Positions 26,201 to 37,320 of a stretch of DNA of 64,000 nt are shown piece after piece. Under the pieces are notes generated by a model that had not been told where the DNA came from, searched no databases, and saw only the letters and a program-made list of their open reading frames with translations. This DNA comes from Treponema sp. J25 (GTDB lineage: Bacteria > Spirochaetota > Spirochaetia > Treponematales > Breznakiellaceae), in the NCBI RefSeq assembly GCF_004343725.1, contig NZ_PTQW01000022.1:1-64000 (forward strand), read 5' to 3'. The translations under genes were made by a program, and so were the position numbers. Within the stretch, counting starts at the first letter, position 1. Each line of letters begins with the position of its first letter.

Positions 26201-26760
26201 ATGAATGGTACAGTTGTCCCGTCTTCCAGTCCCCTTCTACCGAGCAGATAGAGGAAAAACTCAAAGAAGCGGGGCTCCCCGTGACCAGCAAAACCATGCT
26301 TCGGGATGGAAGAACCGGTGAGTATTTTGTGAACCCCGTATTCTGTGGGGTTATCTACTTCTTAAAGCTCCATCACCTGGTGGATGATAAGATGCACGCC
26401 CGTTCTACCGGACCCTATTCGCTGGTTACCCAGCAGCCCCTGGGTGGTAAGGCCCAGTTCGGAGGGCAGCGGCTTGGAGAAATGGAAGTCTGGGCCCTGG
26501 AAGCCTATGGGGCGGCCAATACCCTCCAGGAACTCCTTACCATCAAGAGTGATGATATGACGGGCCGTTCTAAAATCTATGAGGCCATCGTCAAGGGAGA
26601 ACCTTCCACGGCGGCGGGTATCCCCGAATCCTTCAATGTATTGGTCCAGGAACTCCGCGGCTTGGCGCTGGATATCAGTATCTATGATGCCAAGGGGAAA
26701 CAAATTCCTCTTACCGAACGGGATGAGGAACTTATCGCCAAACAGGGCTCTAACTTCTAA
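23248..26760 (+). CDS. rpoB: RNA polymerase subunit beta
   Basis: 1170 residues, full length for the group. Conserved regions include [55 protein letters not shown] and the C-terminal [20 protein letters not shown]. The rifampicin cluster has Asn494 (codon 24727-24729) where E. coli has Ser531, and Val where E. coli has Asn518. GGGGGTAG lies upstream of the ATG. Confidence 0.98.
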   Translation: MNMEHKGVKRIYVGKDFQDVMELPNLIDIQLSSYERFLQRERLKRGEPPLMQGLEEVFRTTFPIESPTGDMVLEYEYYTLDEEGIKFTEQECKQKGLTYAIPLKARINLIFQETGEIRQKDIYMGDIPLMTERGTFIINGAERVVVSQIHRSPGVIFSHEKGVYSSRIIPYRGSWLEFEIDQKRELIYAKIDRKKRILGTIFLRALGYEGREEIIKAFYKTETLPVSANREEQSSLVGRVLAKAVWIDIEGEKGPEKKKLYRAGEKLHPHDVDELLVNKVSSVEVIDFSAEDSLNSPMILNCFEREEIKFVKEDPSRDEPSKEDALSAVYAALMPGEPITVEAAEKDLLGMFFTSRRYDLGKVGRYKLNKKFNFNPPIEEFTLTKQDIIATMKYLIKVFIGEENIDDIDHLGNRRVRSVGELLANTMKTAFSRMERIAKERMSLKETDTIKPQDLISIKPVVAAIKEFFGSSQLSQFMDQVNPLSELTHKRRLNALGPGGLSRDRAGFEVRDVHYTHYGRMCPIETPEGPNIGLIVSLANYTRVNDFGFLETPYRKVVNGRATNEIEYLSAMDEDRYYIAQASARLNPDGTFADSQVSCRRQGDYTTRSPEDIQYMDVSPKQIISVSASLIPFLEHDDANRALMGSNMQRQAVPLLFPEPPRVGTGMEAKCAYDSGVLVKAKRSGTVIRVTATEIVIRPDDAKSPDERDVYTLIKYQRTNQDTCYNQRPIVKLNEHVVAGQVIADGPATKNGELALGRNILVGFMPWNGYNYEDSILISERVVKEDMFTSIHIKEFITEVRETKLGPEKITRDIPNTSEKTLDNLDSEGIIRIGAKVRSGDILVGKVTPKSETETTPEFKLLNSIFGEKAKEVRDSSLRVPHGIEGTVIDVQRMKRTEGDDLNPGVDEVVKVLIATKRKLREGDKMAGRHGNKGVVARVLPVEDMPYMDDGTPLDICLTPLGVPSRMNIGQLLETELGWAASTLDEWYSCPVFQSPSTEQIEEKLKEAGLPVTSKTMLRDGRTGEYFVNPVFCGVIYFLKLHHLVDDKMHARSTGPYSLVTQQPLGGKAQFGGQRLGEMEVWALEAYGAANTLQELLTIKSDDMTGRSKIYEAIVKGEPSTAAGIPESFNVLVQELRGLALDISIYDAKGKQIPLTERDEELIAKQGSNF

Positions 26761-26774
26761 GAGGAGTGGCGGGA

Positions 26775-29700
26775 ATGCGGGATATTCAAGATTTTGATTC
26801 TATAATGATACGGTTGGCCTCGCCCGAGATGATTCGGGCCTGGTCCTATGGTGAGGTAAAGAAGCCAGAAACCATCAATTACCGGACCCTGCGGCCCGAG
26901 CGGGACGGGCTCTTTTGCGAACGGATATTCGGAACCACCAAAGAATGGGAATGTTACTGTGGGAAATTTAAGTCCATCCGGTACAAGGGGGTTATCTGTG
27001 ACCGCTGTGGCGTCGAGGTTACCCACTTCAAGGTCCGCCGCGAACGGATGGGCCACATAGAACTGGCTGCCCCGGTTTCCCATATCTGGTACTACCGCTC
27101 GGTGCCGAGCCGCATGGGATTGCTCCTGGATCTGCCCATGGCGAGTCTCAGGTCTATCCTGTACTACGAAAAATACATCGTCATCGATCCGGGTGATACG
27201 GATCTTAAAAAGATGCAAATCCTCACGGAGGAAGAATACTACGAGGCCCAGGAACGATACGGGGGTAACTTTACCGCCGGCATGGGCGCCGAGGCCATTC
27301 GTACCCTCCTTGAAGGGCTTAACCTGGATCAGCTTGCGGCGGAACTGCGGGCCAAGATGATCGAAAAGGGACCCAAAAGCGATAAGCGGCTCCTTAAGCG
27401 CATCGAGATTGTGGAGAATTTCCGTAACTCCGGTAACAAACCCGAATGGATGATTCTGCAGGTAATCCCGGTAATCCCCCCGGAACTGCGGCCTATGGTG
27501 CAACTGGATGGAGGCCGTTTCGCTACCAGTGACTTAAACGACCTTTACCGGCGGGTTATTAACCGGAACAACCGCCTTAAACGGCTTATCGCCCTGAACG
27601 CGCCGGATATCATTATCCGGAACGAAAAGCGGATGCTCCAGGAGGCGGTGGACGCCCTCTTCGATAACTCCAAGAAGAAGCGGGTGGTCAAGGGCGCTTC
27701 CAATCGACCCCTTAAGTCGATCAGTGACATGCTTAAAGGAAAGCAGGGGCGTTTCCGGCAGAACCTGTTAGGGAAACGGGTTGACTATTCGGGACGGTCG
27801 GTTATTGTGGTGGGTCCGGAACTTAAGATGTGGCAGTGTGGGCTTCCCACCAAGATGGCCCTGGAACTCTTTAAACCTTTCATCATGAAAAAACTCGTCG
27901 ATAAGGACGTGGTCTATAATATCAAAAAAGCAAAGATGATGGTGGAACAGGAATCACCAGAGGTGTTTGCCATCCTTGACGAGGTGGTAAAGGAACATCC
28001 GGTGCTCCTGAACCGGGCGCCTACACTGCACCGACTCGGTATCCAGGCCTTTGAGCCGGTTCTGGTAGAAGGGAAGGCCATCAAACTTCATCCGCTGGTA
28101 TGTCACGCCTTTAATGCGGACTTCGATGGGGACCAGATGGCGGTCCACGTTCCCCTTACCCATGCGGCCCAGATGGAATGCTGGACCCTGATGCTTTCTG
28201 CCCGGAATCTTCTGAACCCGGCGAATGGTAAAACCATCGTCTTCCCCTCTCAGGACATGGTGTTGGGGATTAACTTCCTGACCAAGATAAAGAAAAATGC
28301 CAAGGGAACGGGGCGGCGCTATTCTTCACCGGAAGAGGTGCTCATGGCGGTGGAAAGCAAGGCCCTGGAATGGGAGGCCCTTATCAAGGTGCGGCCGCCG
28401 AAACAACCCGTGTGGACAAAAACGGGGGTGGAAGCCACCATTGGTCCCGATGGCTACATTGAAACGACCGCCGGTCGAATCGTGTTTAATGAGGAGCTTC
28501 CCAAAGAGGTGCCCTTCCTTAACTACGAACTAAAAGATAAGGAACTGAAGGCCCTGATTGAATATGTGCTCAAGCATTCGGGCTCCTGGATAACGGTACA
28601 GATGCTGGATGCCATAAAGGCCACGGGGTATAAGTATGCTACCATCTTTGGGGCTACCATCGGGGTGGACGATATCGTTATTCCTAAAGAAAAGGCCGAG
28701 ATGATCGAGAAGGCCAACAAGGAAGTAGAGGCTATCCAGAAACAGTACCGCCAGGGACATATTACCCAGGAAGAACGGTATAACCGGGTCGTGGAAGTTT
28801 GGTCCAAAACCAACGAAGAACTAACAAACATCATGATGAAGACCCTGGAGGCTGATAGGGATGGCTTTAACTCGGTGTACATGATGGCTAACTCGGGGGC
28901 CCGAGGAAGTCGGAACCAGATTCGACAGCTCGCGGGGATGCGAGGTCTTATGGCAAAGCCTTCGGGGGACATCATCGAGTTGCCCATTCGATCAAACTTT
29001 AAAGAGGGGCTTTCGGTTATCGAGTTCTTTATTTCCACCAACGGTGCCCGAAAGGGTCTTGCCGATACGGCCCTTAAAACCGCCGATGCGGGATACCTTA
29101 CGCGCCGCCTTGTGGATATTGCTCAGGATGTGGTGGTGAACGAAGAAGACTGTGGTACCATCAATGGAATTCTTCATACGGCTATCAAGGATGGGGAAGA
29201 CGTTATCGAATCCCTTAAGGATCGTATCGTTGGCCGCTACACCCTGGAGAGGGTGAAGCATCCCATCACGGGCGAAGTGATTGTAGATGTAAACGAAGAG
29301 ATTACCGAAGAAATAGCCGATGCGATTGAAGCCGCAGGTATCGAAGGGGTTCGGCTCCGGACGGTCCTTACCTGCGAAGCCAAGCATGGGGTGTGTCGCA
29401 AGTGCTATGGGCGGAATCTGGCCACCAATCGGCCCGTCGATATTGGGGAGGCGGTGGGTATCATCGCTGCCCAATCGATCGGTCAGCCCGGAACACAGCT
29501 TACGATGCGTACCTTCCATATCGGTGGGGCCGCTACCAAGGTAAGTGAAGAAAATCGGGTATACTTTAAATATCCCGCCTACATTCGGGACATTACCGGT
29601 TCCCATGTGGAACTCGAAAATGGCCACTGGCTCTTTACCCGTAAAGGGTACGTCTGGATTAACCGGGTAATGAAGGAGTATGAACTCCAAAAAGGGGACG

Positions 29701-31058
29701 AACTCCTGATAGAAGATGGCAAACGGGTGCTCAAGGGAGACCCCATCATCCAGCGGAAGGGAGAGACGATCTTCTCCTCTGACATTGCCTATGCGATGGT
29801 GCTCGAAGGCCGCTTGTGCTTGATTGGCCCTGATCAGCGGGTGGAAATCAGAAACGGAAGCGAAGTTGTTGTTAAGAAGGGTCAGCTTGTTCAGGCAGAA
29901 CAGACCGTGGCAACCTTCGACCCCTTCTCGGATCCTATCATTGCTGAAGTTTCGGGATATGTTCGGTACGAAGATATCATCCCCGGTACCACATTAAAAG
30001 AGGAAATCGACGAAGAAACGGGCAATGTAGAGAAACGGATCAGCGATTTCCAGCTGGAAACCAAGCAGCCCCGCATCGTTATTACCGACGAGGCGGGTAA
30101 TGAATTGGGTTCCTACTACCTGCCGGCGGGGGCCTATCTCCTTGTAGAAGAAAACGAGAAGATCCATGCGGGCCGAACCATCGCCAAAACCTTGAAGGAA
30201 TCGGCTAAGGCTATGGATATTACCGGTGGTCTTCCCCGGGTAAGCGAGTTGTTTGAGGCCCGGAAACCCAAGTCGCCGGCTGTGCTGGCCCAGGTTTCGG
30301 GAACGGTCCAGTTCAAAGGTATCATAAAGGGCAAACGGATCATCATGATCCGGGATGCCTTTGGTAAGGAATTTAAACACCTCGTACCGATGGCAAAAAG
30401 GCTCTTGGTGCGAGATGGCGACACGGTGGAAGCGGGAGAACCCCTCTGTGTAGGAGCCCCTAACCCCCACGATATTCTCCATATTCTAGGCGAGAATGCC
30501 TTGCAACGATACCTGATGGACGAAATTCAGTCGGTGTATCGGCTCCAGGGGGTTTCTATCAACGATAAGCATATCGGCGTTATTATTCGTCAGATGATGC
30601 GAAAAGTAGAGATCGTTTCAGTAGGGGATACCCGCTTTATTTATGGTCAGATGGTGGACAAGTTCAAATTCCACGAAGAGAACGCCCGGGTTATTGCAGA
30701 AGGGGGGCAACCCGCGGTGGCCCGACCGGTGTTCCAGGGAATTACCAAGGCGTCCCTTAACATCGATTCCTTCCTGTCGGCCGCCTCGTTCCAGGAGACC
30801 ACCCGGGTGCTCACCAATGCGGCTATCGCGGGAAGCGTGGATTACCTGCGGGGCCTTAAAGAAAACATCATCATCGGTCATCCTATCCCTGCCGGTACCG
30901 GGATGAAACAGTATCGGGCGGTAAAGCTCTACGATCAGAACCAAAAAGACCTGGATCTCTATATGCAGGAGATCCTTGAAAAACGAAAGCAGGAGAAGGT
31001 GGTTCAAACCATCGAAGAGGATTACGACACGAACGATGATGAAGAGGATGAGGAATAA
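26775..31058 (+). CDS. rpoC: RNA polymerase subunit beta'
   Basis: 1427 residues. N-terminal zinc site (CYCG...CDRCG), the catalytic NADFDGDQM loop with its Mg-binding aspartates, a second zinc region ([13 protein letters not shown]), trigger loop region ([20 protein letters not shown]) and C-terminal [15 protein letters not shown]. Start ATG at 26775 with GAGGAG eight bases upstream; GTG at 26766 lies in that site. Ends in an acidic tail. Follows rpoB by 14 bp. Confidence 0.98.
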   Translation: MRDIQDFDSIMIRLASPEMIRAWSYGEVKKPETINYRTLRPERDGLFCERIFGTTKEWECYCGKFKSIRYKGVICDRCGVEVTHFKVRRERMGHIELAAPVSHIWYYRSVPSRMGLLLDLPMASLRSILYYEKYIVIDPGDTDLKKMQILTEEEYYEAQERYGGNFTAGMGAEAIRTLLEGLNLDQLAAELRAKMIEKGPKSDKRLLKRIEIVENFRNSGNKPEWMILQVIPVIPPELRPMVQLDGGRFATSDLNDLYRRVINRNNRLKRLIALNAPDIIIRNEKRMLQEAVDALFDNSKKKRVVKGASNRPLKSISDMLKGKQGRFRQNLLGKRVDYSGRSVIVVGPELKMWQCGLPTKMALELFKPFIMKKLVDKDVVYNIKKAKMMVEQESPEVFAILDEVVKEHPVLLNRAPTLHRLGIQAFEPVLVEGKAIKLHPLVCHAFNADFDGDQMAVHVPLTHAAQMECWTLMLSARNLLNPANGKTIVFPSQDMVLGINFLTKIKKNAKGTGRRYSSPEEVLMAVESKALEWEALIKVRPPKQPVWTKTGVEATIGPDGYIETTAGRIVFNEELPKEVPFLNYELKDKELKALIEYVLKHSGSWITVQMLDAIKATGYKYATIFGATIGVDDIVIPKEKAEMIEKANKEVEAIQKQYRQGHITQEERYNRVVEVWSKTNEELTNIMMKTLEADRDGFNSVYMMANSGARGSRNQIRQLAGMRGLMAKPSGDIIELPIRSNFKEGLSVIEFFISTNGARKGLADTALKTADAGYLTRRLVDIAQDVVVNEEDCGTINGILHTAIKDGEDVIESLKDRIVGRYTLERVKHPITGEVIVDVNEEITEEIADAIEAAGIEGVRLRTVLTCEAKHGVCRKCYGRNLATNRPVDIGEAVGIIAAQSIGQPGTQLTMRTFHIGGAATKVSEENRVYFKYPAYIRDITGSHVELENGHWLFTRKGYVWINRVMKEYELQKGDELLIEDGKRVLKGDPIIQRKGETIFSSDIAYAMVLEGRLCLIGPDQRVEIRNGSEVVVKKGQLVQAEQTVATFDPFSDPIIAEVSGYVRYEDIIPGTTLKEEIDEETGNVEKRISDFQLETKQPRIVITDEAGNELGSYYLPAGAYLLVEENEKIHAGRTIAKTLKESAKAMDITGGLPRVSELFEARKPKSPAVLAQVSGTVQFKGIIKGKRIIMIRDAFGKEFKHLVPMAKRLLVRDGDTVEAGEPLCVGAPNPHDILHILGENALQRYLMDEIQSVYRLQGVSINDKHIGVIIRQMMRKVEIVSVGDTRFIYGQMVDKFKFHEENARVIAEGGQPAVARPVFQGITKASLNIDSFLSAASFQETTRVLTNAAIAGSVDYLRGLKENIIIGHPIPAGTGMKQYRAVKLYDQNQKDLDLYMQEILEKRKQEKVVQTIEEDYDTNDDEEDEE

Positions 31059-31062
31059 CCTC

Positions 31063-31091
31063 TTGACCAAGGATGGGGAGAACGGTATAGT
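31063..31091 (+). promoter_or_regulatory. Promoter of rpsL-rpsG
   Basis: TTGACC (31063-31068), 17-bp spacer, TATAGT (31086-31091). Transcription should start near 31098, inside the first leader hairpin. Confidence 0.75.
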
Positions 31092-31187
31092 ACTCTACCG
31101 TCGAAAAAGACGGTAGAGTAAGCGCGTACCAGTGCACCGAAAGAATCGGTGTATAAGTGTTAAATCCGCATCGGGTGCTGACGATGC
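31091..31187 (+). promoter_or_regulatory. Three-hairpin leader of rpsL
   Basis: TACTCTACCGTC/GACGGTAGAGTA (31091-31120, loop GAAAAA), CACCGA/TCGGTG (31135-31151, loop AAGAA) and GCATCG/CGATGC (31168-31187). None has a T run, so they look like mRNA-stability or regulatory structures rather than terminators. Confidence 0.6.
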
Positions 31188-31208
31188 GCAAAGGGGAGTT
31201 TTGTATTC

Positions 31209-31583
31209 ATGCCAACGATTAACCAGTTAGTTCGTTTTGGAAGAGAAAAGGTTGCCTCTAAAACTAAATCGCCGGCTCTTCAGGGCTGTCCCCAAAAGCG
31301 GGGGGTTTGTACCCGGGTTATGACGGTCACGCCGAAAAAGCCTAACTCGGCTCTTCGGAAAGTTGCCCGTGTTCGTCTGTCGAATGGGGTGGAGGTAACC
31401 GCCTACATTCCGGGTATTGGTCATAACCTGCAGGAACACTCGGTGGTTCTGGTGCGGGGTGGTCGTGTAAAGGATCTGCCTGGTGTGCGGTATCATATCA
31501 TCCGCGGTGCAAAGGATACGCTGGGTGTGGCAGATCGTAAGCGGGGACGCTCCAAGTATGGAGCCAAGCGTCCTAAGGCATAA
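31209..31583 (+). CDS. rpsL: 30S ribosomal protein S12
   Basis: 124 residues. [20 protein letters not shown] and [15 protein letters not shown] are the two streptomycin-site loops; the key lysines of both are present, so the protein has the sensitive type. The usual Tyr-Thr-Thr of the first motif reads Met-Thr-Val here. Part of the decoding centre. Confidence 0.97.
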   Translation: MPTINQLVRFGREKVASKTKSPALQGCPQKRGVCTRVMTVTPKKPNSALRKVARVRLSNGVEVTAYIPGIGHNLQEHSVVLVRGGRVKDLPGVRYHIIRGAKDTLGVADRKRGRSKYGAKRPKA

Positions 31584-31603
31584 AGCGACAAGAGGAGTAC
31601 GGT

Positions 31604-32074
31604 ATGGGAAGAAAGAGAAAGGCCATTGAACGGCCTGTGGCTCCAGATCCGAAATATAATAGTGTGCTGGTTTCTAAGTTTGTGAACCGGATGATGTGGG
31701 AAGGCAAGCGGTCGATTTGTTTAAAGATCGTTCACGAGGCGCTTGAAATCCTGCAGCAGAAGAGCGAAAAGGAAGCCCTTGAAGTTTTTACAAAAGCGAT
31801 TGATAATGTAAAACCGGTGCTGGAGGTAAAATCCCGCCGGGTGGGTGGGGCTACCTATCAGGTGCCGGTGGAAATCCGGGAATCTCGACGAGAAGCTCTG
31901 GGTATGCGATGGATTATTCAGGCTGCTCGGGCTCGTTCGGGGCATGATATGAGTGAACGTCTTGCAGCGGAGCTGCTTGATGCGTATAATAACACCGGTA
32001 CGGCGGTTAAAAAGAAAGAAGACACCCATAAGATGGCAGAAGCCAATAAGGCCTTTGCCCATTATCGGTGGTAA
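31604..32074 (+). CDS. rpsG: 30S ribosomal protein S7
   Basis: 156 residues; starts the assembly of the 30S head. Motifs: [35 protein letters not shown], and C-terminal [13 protein letters not shown]. Begins 20 bp after rpsL with AGAGGAG upstream. fusA, often next, is absent. Confidence 0.97.
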   Translation: MGRKRKAIERPVAPDPKYNSVLVSKFVNRMMWEGKRSICLKIVHEALEILQQKSEKEALEVFTKAIDNVKPVLEVKSRRVGGATYQVPVEIRESRREALGMRWIIQAARARSGHDMSERLAAELLDAYNNTGTAVKKKEDTHKMAEANKAFAHYRW

Positions 32075-32490
32075 AAATTGCTTCCCTTTCTGGGAAGGAT
32101 ACTTTAAAAAAGGCGTTCTTTGAAAGAGATATGTGTTCATAGGTAGGGAGAAGGCCCGTTGGGTTTTCTCCTGTTAAAACTGGCTTTTAACAATGCCTGT
32201 GGACGCAAAGACCATACCATGGGGAGAATGCCGGGAGGTGAGACGAGAATAGTATTGTCGGATTGCCGGTAGCCCTGGTGTGGTTGTCTCGGTGATCCAA
32301 ACCGATCATCGTTTTAAAGGTTTAAAACCGAAGGTTTCCTTTCGGCTGTAAAAACCTGGGCGGGATGCTCGCGGTGGGATAGGTGGAGCCGGACGTGCGG
32401 TGGTGCCGCATTTCTGTGTAAAAAATTAGCCTCCTATCTATCACTCTGTCCTGCCTGAAAGAAAAGGTAATAAGTGTCTCTTGCGTTTAC
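32075..32490. other. Hairpin-rich spacer of unknown function between rpsG and tuf
   Basis: No credible gene on either strand. Clear pairings: CTTCCC/GGGAAG (32081-32097); GGAGAAGGCCC/GGGTTTTCTCC (32147-32171, triloop, two G-U pairs); ACCATACCA (32211-32219) with TGGTGTGGT (32277-32285); GAGAC (near 32240) with GTCTC (32286-32290), which would cross the previous pair as a pseudoknot; GTTTTAAA/TTTAAAAC (32311-32328); CCGAAGG/CCTTTCGG (near 32328-32345); TGCGG/CCGCA (near 32396-32410). The density suggests a structured RNA or the relic of one. No known class fits. Confidence 0.45.
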
Positions 32491-32495
32491 CTATC

Positions 32496-32524
32496 TTGCC
32501 ATAAATAGTGCAATTAGGTATACT
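32496..32524 (+). promoter_or_regulatory. Promoter of tuf
   Basis: TTGCCA (32496-32501), 17-bp spacer, TATACT (32519-32524), 50 bp before the tuf ATG. Confidence 0.8.
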
Positions 32525-32574
32525 GCCGGGACTTGTAGTACATTTGAGTGCCCATAAAAATTTAGGAGGACACA

Positions 32575-33765
32575 ATGGCAAAGGATAAGTTCAATAGAAC
32601 GAAACCGCACATGAACGTTGGAACCATTGGTCACGTTGACCATGGTAAGACCACCCTTTCTGCTGCTATCACCATGTACTGTGGAAAGAAGTATGGTGAT
32701 AAGATCATGAAGTATGATGATATCGATAATGCACCGGAGGAGAAGGCTCGGGGTATTACCATTAATACCCGGCACCTGGAGTATCAGTCTGACAAGCGGC
32801 ACTATGCACACATCGACTGTCCCGGTCACGCTGACTATATTAAGAACATGATCACCGGTGCGGCCCAGATGGATGGGGCTATTCTTGTTGTGTCTGCCCC
32901 TGACTCGGTTATGCCCCAGACTCGGGAGCACATTCTTCTTGCTCGTCAGGTAGGTGTTCCGAACATCATCGTGTTCCTTAACAAGGTAGACCTGGTAGAC
33001 GATCCGGAACTTCTTGAGTTGGTGGAAGCTGAGGTTCGCGAAGTGCTCAGCCAGTATGGCTTCCCCGGGGATGAAATCCCGATCATTAAGGGATCTGCCT
33101 TCAAGGCCATGTCCGAACCGGATAATCCCGAGGCGACCAAGTGCATCGAAGAACTGCTTAAGGCTATGGATGAATACTTCCCCGATCCTGTACGGGATTC
33201 GGATAAGCCCTTCCTGATGCCCATCGAGGACGTGTTTACCATTTCTGGTCGTGGTACGGTAGTAACCGGTAAGGTGGAGCGGGGTGTTCTGAAGCTGAAC
33301 GAAGAAGTGGAAATCGTTGGTATTCGCCCCACCAAGAAGACGGTTGTTACGGGTATCGAAATGTTCAATAAACTCCTGGAAGAAGGGGTTGCTGGTGATA
33401 ACATCGGATGTCTTCTCCGGGGTATTGAAAAGAAGGAAGTGGAACGCGGTCAGGTTCTTGCAAAACCCGGTACCATTACCCCCCACAGCAAATTCAAGGG
33501 GCAGATTTACTGCTTAACCAAGGAAGAGGGTGGTCGTCACAGTCCCTTCTTCTCTGGTTATCGGCCCCAGTTCTACTTCCGGACCACCGACATCACTGGT
33601 ACGGTTAAGCTTCCTGAAGGTAAAGAGATGGTCATGCCCGGTGATAATACCGAAATCATTGGGGAACTGATCCATCCTATCGCTATGGAGAAGGGGCTTA
33701 AGTTCGCTATCCGTGAAGGTGGACGAACGGTAGCGTCCGGTCAGGTTATCGATATCCTCGAATAA
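32575..33765 (+). CDS. tuf: Elongation factor Tu
   Basis: 396 residues. G1 GHVDHGKT, effector ITINTRH, G3 DCPGHADY, G4 NKVD, then domains II ([13 protein letters not shown]) and III ([13 protein letters not shown]). Brings aminoacyl-tRNA to the ribosome. TTTAGGAGGACAC precedes the ATG. Own promoter and own terminator, so it is a single-gene unit between the str and S10 blocks. Confidence 0.98.
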   Translation: MAKDKFNRTKPHMNVGTIGHVDHGKTTLSAAITMYCGKKYGDKIMKYDDIDNAPEEKARGITINTRHLEYQSDKRHYAHIDCPGHADYIKNMITGAAQMDGAILVVSAPDSVMPQTREHILLARQVGVPNIIVFLNKVDLVDDPELLELVEAEVREVLSQYGFPGDEIPIIKGSAFKAMSEPDNPEATKCIEELLKAMDEYFPDPVRDSDKPFLMPIEDVFTISGRGTVVTGKVERGVLKLNEEVEIVGIRPTKKTVVTGIEMFNKLLEEGVAGDNIGCLLRGIEKKEVERGQVLAKPGTITPHSKFKGQIYCLTKEEGGRHSPFFSGYRPQFYFRTTDITGTVKLPEGKEMVMPGDNTEIIGELIHPIAMEKGLKFAIREGGRTVASGQVIDILE

Positions 33766-33791
33766 AAAGATTTTTAAGAGAATGAAAAGAG

Positions 33792-33823
33792 GGCGGTTCC
33801 TGGATACAAGGGACCGCCTTTTT
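33792..33823 (+). terminator. Terminator after tuf
   Basis: GGCGGTTCC (33792-33800) pairs with GGGACCGCC (33810-33818), followed by TTTTT. It separates tuf from rpsJ, though some read-through is likely because I see no strong rpsJ promoter. Confidence 0.85.
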
Positions 33824-33863
33824 ACGGTGAGATCAAAGGGAAGCCGTAGAGCCTGGAGGAATA

Positions 33864-34172
33864 ATGGTTAAGGAACGGATACGTGTACGGCTGCGGGGTT
33901 TTGACGTGGAGTTGATAGATCAGAGCGCACGGTCGATTGTGCAGACGGTGCAAAAAGCGGGAGCGAAGGTGTCGGGGCCGATACCGCTTCCGACGCGGAT
34001 ACAGAAATTTACGGTACTTCGCTCACCCCACGTTAATAAGAAGTCCCGAGAGCAATTTGAGATGCGGACTCATAAGCGATTGATCGACATTATTAATCCA
34101 TCGCCGGAGGTGATGGATTCGCTCATGAAGCTGGAGTTGCCAGCTGGTGTGGATGTGGAGATAAAGCAGTAG
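33864..34172 (+). CDS. rpsJ: 30S ribosomal protein S10
   Basis: 102 residues: [40 protein letters not shown]. First gene of the S10 cluster; GGAGGAATA precedes the ATG. Also NusE in antitermination complexes in characterised bacteria. Confidence 0.97.
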   Translation: MVKERIRVRLRGFDVELIDQSARSIVQTVQKAGAKVSGPIPLPTRIQKFTVLRSPHVNKKSREQFEMRTHKRLIDIINPSPEVMDSLMKLELPAGVDVEIKQ

Positions 34173-34245
34173 GAGTAATCAAGGGTAGACGGTTCCCTGC
34201 TTTCTCAAAGAGGGGAATAACGTGCCTGTATAATGGAGTGAACCA

Positions 34246-34866
34246 ATGATAGGTCTATTGGCCAGAAAGATTGGCATGACCCAGGTTTTTGATGATAACG
34301 GAAATCTGGTGCCGGTTACGGTTTTGAAGGTAGAACCGAACGTAGTTGTTGCCAAAAAAACACAGGAAAAGCACGGGTATACGGCAATACTCGTGGGTGT
34401 GCAGGATGTAAAACCTCAAAGGGTTTCCAAGCCCTATGCAGGGCAGTTCCCAGAGAATATTACCCCCAAGAAGATTTTGAAAGAATTCCGTGATTTTGAG
34501 AAGGATGTGGCGGTAGGAGACAGTCTTGGAGCCGAGTTGCTTTCAGAATGCCGGTATGTGGATGTGACAGGTATTTCGAAAGGAAAGGGGTTCCAGGGCG
34601 TTGTGAAGCGCTGGGGTTTTGGAGGTGGTCGAGCCTCCCACGGTTCAAAATTTCATCGTGAGCCTGGTTCTACGGGGCAGTGTACCTCGCCGGGCCACTC
34701 ATTCAAGAATATCAAGATGCCCGGAAGAATGGGGCGTGAAAAGGTGACTGTTCTCAACCTTAAGGTAGTTAAGGTTGATGTGGAAAATCAGGTAATCATG
34801 GTTCGAGGGGCTGTTCCCGGTGGAAATAAGGGGACGGTGGTTGTTCGGGCTGCGGTTAAGAAGTAG
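34246..34866 (+). CDS. rplC: 50S ribosomal protein L3
   Basis: 206 residues: GLLARKIGMTQVF at the start, GKGFQGVVKRWGF and the loop KMPGRMGREKVTVLNL reaching the peptidyl transferase centre. 73 bp after rpsJ, a slightly wide gap for this cluster. Confidence 0.97.
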   Translation: MIGLLARKIGMTQVFDDNGNLVPVTVLKVEPNVVVAKKTQEKHGYTAILVGVQDVKPQRVSKPYAGQFPENITPKKILKEFRDFEKDVAVGDSLGAELLSECRYVDVTGISKGKGFQGVVKRWGFGGGRASHGSKFHREPGSTGQCTSPGHSFKNIKMPGRMGREKVTVLNLKVVKVDVENQVIMVRGAVPGGNKGTVVVRAAVKK

Positions 34867-34877
34867 TGAGGGAAGCT

Positions 34878-35525
34878 ATGAATCGGATAGTCTATTCCAT
34901 CGAGGGCAAGGAGCTTCGCACTATCGAACTGGATGATGCCGTGTTTGGTCTCCCGGTGAATGAAGATGTGATTTGGTATGCCATTAATAATGAGCTTGCT
35001 AATGAGCGACTGGGGACGGCCTGTACAAAGGATCGGAGTGAAGTTCACGGTTCTAATACGAAGCCATACAAGCAGAAGGGAACCGGACGGGCCCGGCGGG
35101 GTGATAAAAAATCGCCTCTCCTGGTAGGTGGCGGTATTATTTTTGGCCCTAAACCGCGGGATTTCTCGTATCGGATGCCCAAGAAAGCAAAACGCCTTGC
35201 AATGAAGAGTATTTTGAGCCTTAAAGCTCAGACGGATCTTCTTAAGGTGATAGAAGATTTTTCTGTGCAGTCGGGAAAGACAAAGGACCTGGCGAAGATC
35301 CTGCAGAATTTTGGTGCCCCGGAGCGGACGGTTTTAATTCTTAAGGATGATGATGAGATGCTAAAGCGGGCGGCCCGGAATATCCCCTGGCTTACCTATC
35401 TTTCCTATAATCGACTGCGGGCCCATGATCTCTTTTATGGTCGCCGGGTTATTTTGATGGAAGGGGCTGCAAAGGCATTAAGTGAGTTCTATGCCAGCTC
35501 TGAAGAGGCGGAGGCCGCTGTATGA
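34878..35525 (+). CDS. rplD: 50S ribosomal protein L4
   Basis: 215 residues. The exit-tunnel loop reads [21 protein letters not shown]4 represses the S10 operon in E. coli. ATG at 34878 follows GAGGGAAG; GTG at 34866 is rejected because it overlaps the rplC stop and lacks a site. Confidence 0.96.
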   Translation: MNRIVYSIEGKELRTIELDDAVFGLPVNEDVIWYAINNELANERLGTACTKDRSEVHGSNTKPYKQKGTGRARRGDKKSPLLVGGGIIFGPKPRDFSYRMPKKAKRLAMKSILSLKAQTDLLKVIEDFSVQSGKTKDLAKILQNFGAPERTVLILKDDDEMLKRAARNIPWLTYLSYNRLRAHDLFYGRRVILMEGAAKALSEFYASSEEAEAAV

Positions 35526-35806
35526 CCTACGAAAATGTGATTATTGAGCCGGTCTTGTCGGAAAAGACCAATAGAATGCGGGAAGAGGGGAAATATGTTT
35601 TCAAGGTAAATCTTTCTGCTACAAAGATTCAGGTAAAAGAAGCGGTGCGACGGCTTTTTAATGTGCATCCTGTTTCATGCACCATGATGGTGGTAGGTGG
35701 AAAGCCCAAGCGGCTTCGCTATCGAAGTGGTCGTACCTCCACATGGAAGAAGGCCATCGTGCGATTAGAAAAGGGCGAAAAGATCTCCCTTTTTGAAGGT
35801 GTATAA
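35522..35806 (+). CDS. rplW: 50S ribosomal protein L23
   Basis: 94 residues: IIEPVLSEKTNRMREEGKYV, KEAVRRLFNVHPVSC, ending in a short basic strand. Sits at the tunnel exit and docks trigger factor and SRP. Overlaps rplD by 4 bp. Confidence 0.96.
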   Translation: MTYENVIIEPVLSEKTNRMREEGKYVFKVNLSATKIQVKEAVRRLFNVHPVSCTMMVVGGKPKRLRYRSGRTSTWKKAIVRLEKGEKISLFEGV

Positions 35807-35830
35807 CGAAAGGATTTGGTGGGGAAATTT

Positions 35831-36655
35831 ATGGGTATTAGAACATTTAAGCCGGTGACCGCAGGCATGCGCCACCGTATCAGTCTGGATTATGCAGAAA
35901 TAACAGCGGATAAACCCGAAAAGTCCCTTACCACGGGCCGGGCCGAAAAGGCTGGTCGTGGGGCGAAAGGCCGCATTAGTGTATGGCATAAGGGTGGTGG
36001 TCATAAGCGACGGTATCGGGAAATCGATTTTAAGCGGGATAAATACAACATCCCCGGCAAAGTGGCCACGATCGAATATGATCCTAATAGAAGCGCAAAT
36101 ATAGCCCTTATTCATTATGCGGATGGAGAAAAACGCTACATTATTGCTCCCAAAGGGCTTACGGTGGGGTCTACCGTCATAAGTGGTCCCAATGCTCCTA
36201 TAGAGGTGGGCAATGCCCTTCCCCTGGAGAATATTCCGCTGGGGTTCGCTGTTCATAACATCGAATTAACCCTTGGTAAGGGAGGACAGCTTGCCCGATC
36301 GGCCGGGGCGAGTGCCCTTATTGCGGCAAAAGAAGGGGATTATGTCACCGTGAAGCTTCCCTCTGGCGAAATGCGGATGGTCTTCAAAAAGTGCTATGCC
36401 ACCATTGGTGAGGTAGGAAATGAAGATCATATGAACGTCCAATTGGGGAAAGCGGGACGTAAGCGGTGGCTTGGTATACGTCCTACGGTTCGTGGTATGG
36501 CCATGAACCCCATTGATCACCCCCATGGTGGTGGTGAAGGACGGAACAAGGGATGTAATCCTGTTACCCCCTGGGGACAACCCACGCGGGGGTATAAAAC
36601 TCGCAATAAGCATAAACCGTCTTCACGGTTTATTGTAAGTCGCAGAAAGAAGTAA
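35831..36655 (+). CDS. rplB: 50S ribosomal protein L2
   Basis: 274 residues. [16 protein letters not shown] start, [20 protein letters not shown], and the near-catalytic-centre [20 protein letters not shown] at 35831 chosen over an in-frame TTG at 35816; GGTGGGG lies upstream. Confidence 0.97.
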   Translation: MGIRTFKPVTAGMRHRISLDYAEITADKPEKSLTTGRAEKAGRGAKGRISVWHKGGGHKRRYREIDFKRDKYNIPGKVATIEYDPNRSANIALIHYADGEKRYIIAPKGLTVGSTVISGPNAPIEVGNALPLENIPLGFAVHNIELTLGKGGQLARSAGASALIAAKEGDYVTVKLPSGEMRMVFKKCYATIGEVGNEDHMNVQLGKAGRKRWLGIRPTVRGMAMNPIDHPHGGGEGRNKGCNPVTPWGQPTRGYKTRNKHKPSSRFIVSRRKK

Positions 36656-36667
36656 GAGGGGTAAGCG

Positions 36668-36949
36668 GTGTCTAGGTCAGTGAAAAAGGGGCCCTTCATT
36701 GAGAAGAGCCTGTACAAGAAAATAATCGAGATGGGAAAAAGTGGAGAGCGAAAGATGATTAAGACCTATTCTCGCTGTTCCACTATAATTCCCGAAATGG
36801 TAGGGAATACCATTTCTGTGTATAACGGTAAGACGTGGGTTCCAGTATATATTACTGAAAACCTGGTTGGGCATAAGCTTGGGGAATTCGCACCAACCCG
36901 TATTTTCAGGGGGCACGCGGGTTCTGATAAGAAAGCCGTAAAGAAGTAG
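36668..36949 (+). CDS. rpsS: 30S ribosomal protein S19
   Basis: 93 residues, GTG start after [25 protein letters not shown] and [18 protein letters not shown] are family motifs. Binds 16S rRNA in the head with S13. Confidence 0.97.
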   Translation: MSRSVKKGPFIEKSLYKKIIEMGKSGERKMIKTYSRCSTIIPEMVGNTISVYNGKTWVPVYITENLVGHKLGEFAPTRIFRGHAGSDKKAVKK

Positions 36950-36956
36950 GTGTGAT

Positions 36957-37319
36957 ATGGCAGCAAATAATGCGTATAGGGCGGTTTCAAAGTACCTTAT
37001 TGCTTCTCCTTTTAAAGTGCGTCCGGTGGCCGATTTGATTCGCCGCAAGCCCTACACGGAGGCCCTTTCTATTCTGGAGAGTATGCCCCATAAGGGTGCC
37101 CGGCTCATTCGTAAGACTATGAAGTCCGCCGCTGCAAATGCGCTCAATGCTAACAAGCAGCTTGCAGAGGACATGTTGTATGTCAAGGATGTGCAGATCG
37201 ATGAGGGGCCCCGGCTTAAGCGGATATGGTTTCGTGCTCGGGGACGGGCGGATATGCTGTTGCGACGCATGTGCCACATTACGGTGGTAGTAGACGAAAT
37301 TAGCAAGGCGGGGGAATAA
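36957..37319 (+). CDS. rplV: 50S ribosomal protein L22
   Basis: 120 residues: [20 protein letters not shown] and the tunnel-loop end [20 protein letters not shown]. Lines the exit tunnel. 7 bp after rpsS. Confidence 0.97.
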   Translation: MAANNAYRAVSKYLIASPFKVRPVADLIRRKPYTEALSILESMPHKGARLIRKTMKSAAANALNANKQLAEDMLYVKDVQIDEGPRLKRIWFRARGRADMLLRRMCHITVVVDEISKAGE

Positions 37320-37320
37320 G

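Noticed and set aside
32198-32212. GGACGCAAAG matches the core of the cyclic di-GMP-I (GEMM) riboswitch.
   Set aside because: The required upstream GGCAAACC-type strand, the GNRA-capped hairpin and the 3' GGUAGC-type strand are missing, and no suitable downstream gene follows directly.
32388-32425. GGAGCCGGACG followed by a TGCGG/CCGCA hairpin resembles domain V of a group II intron.
   Set aside because: The return strand (CGTCCGGTTC-like) is absent and no reverse-transcriptase gene or other intron domains are seen. At most a decayed relic.
32491-33486. 331-residue minus-strand frame opposite tuf.
   Set aside because: Shadow of strongly biased EF-Tu codons, with no family similarity or ribosome-binding site.
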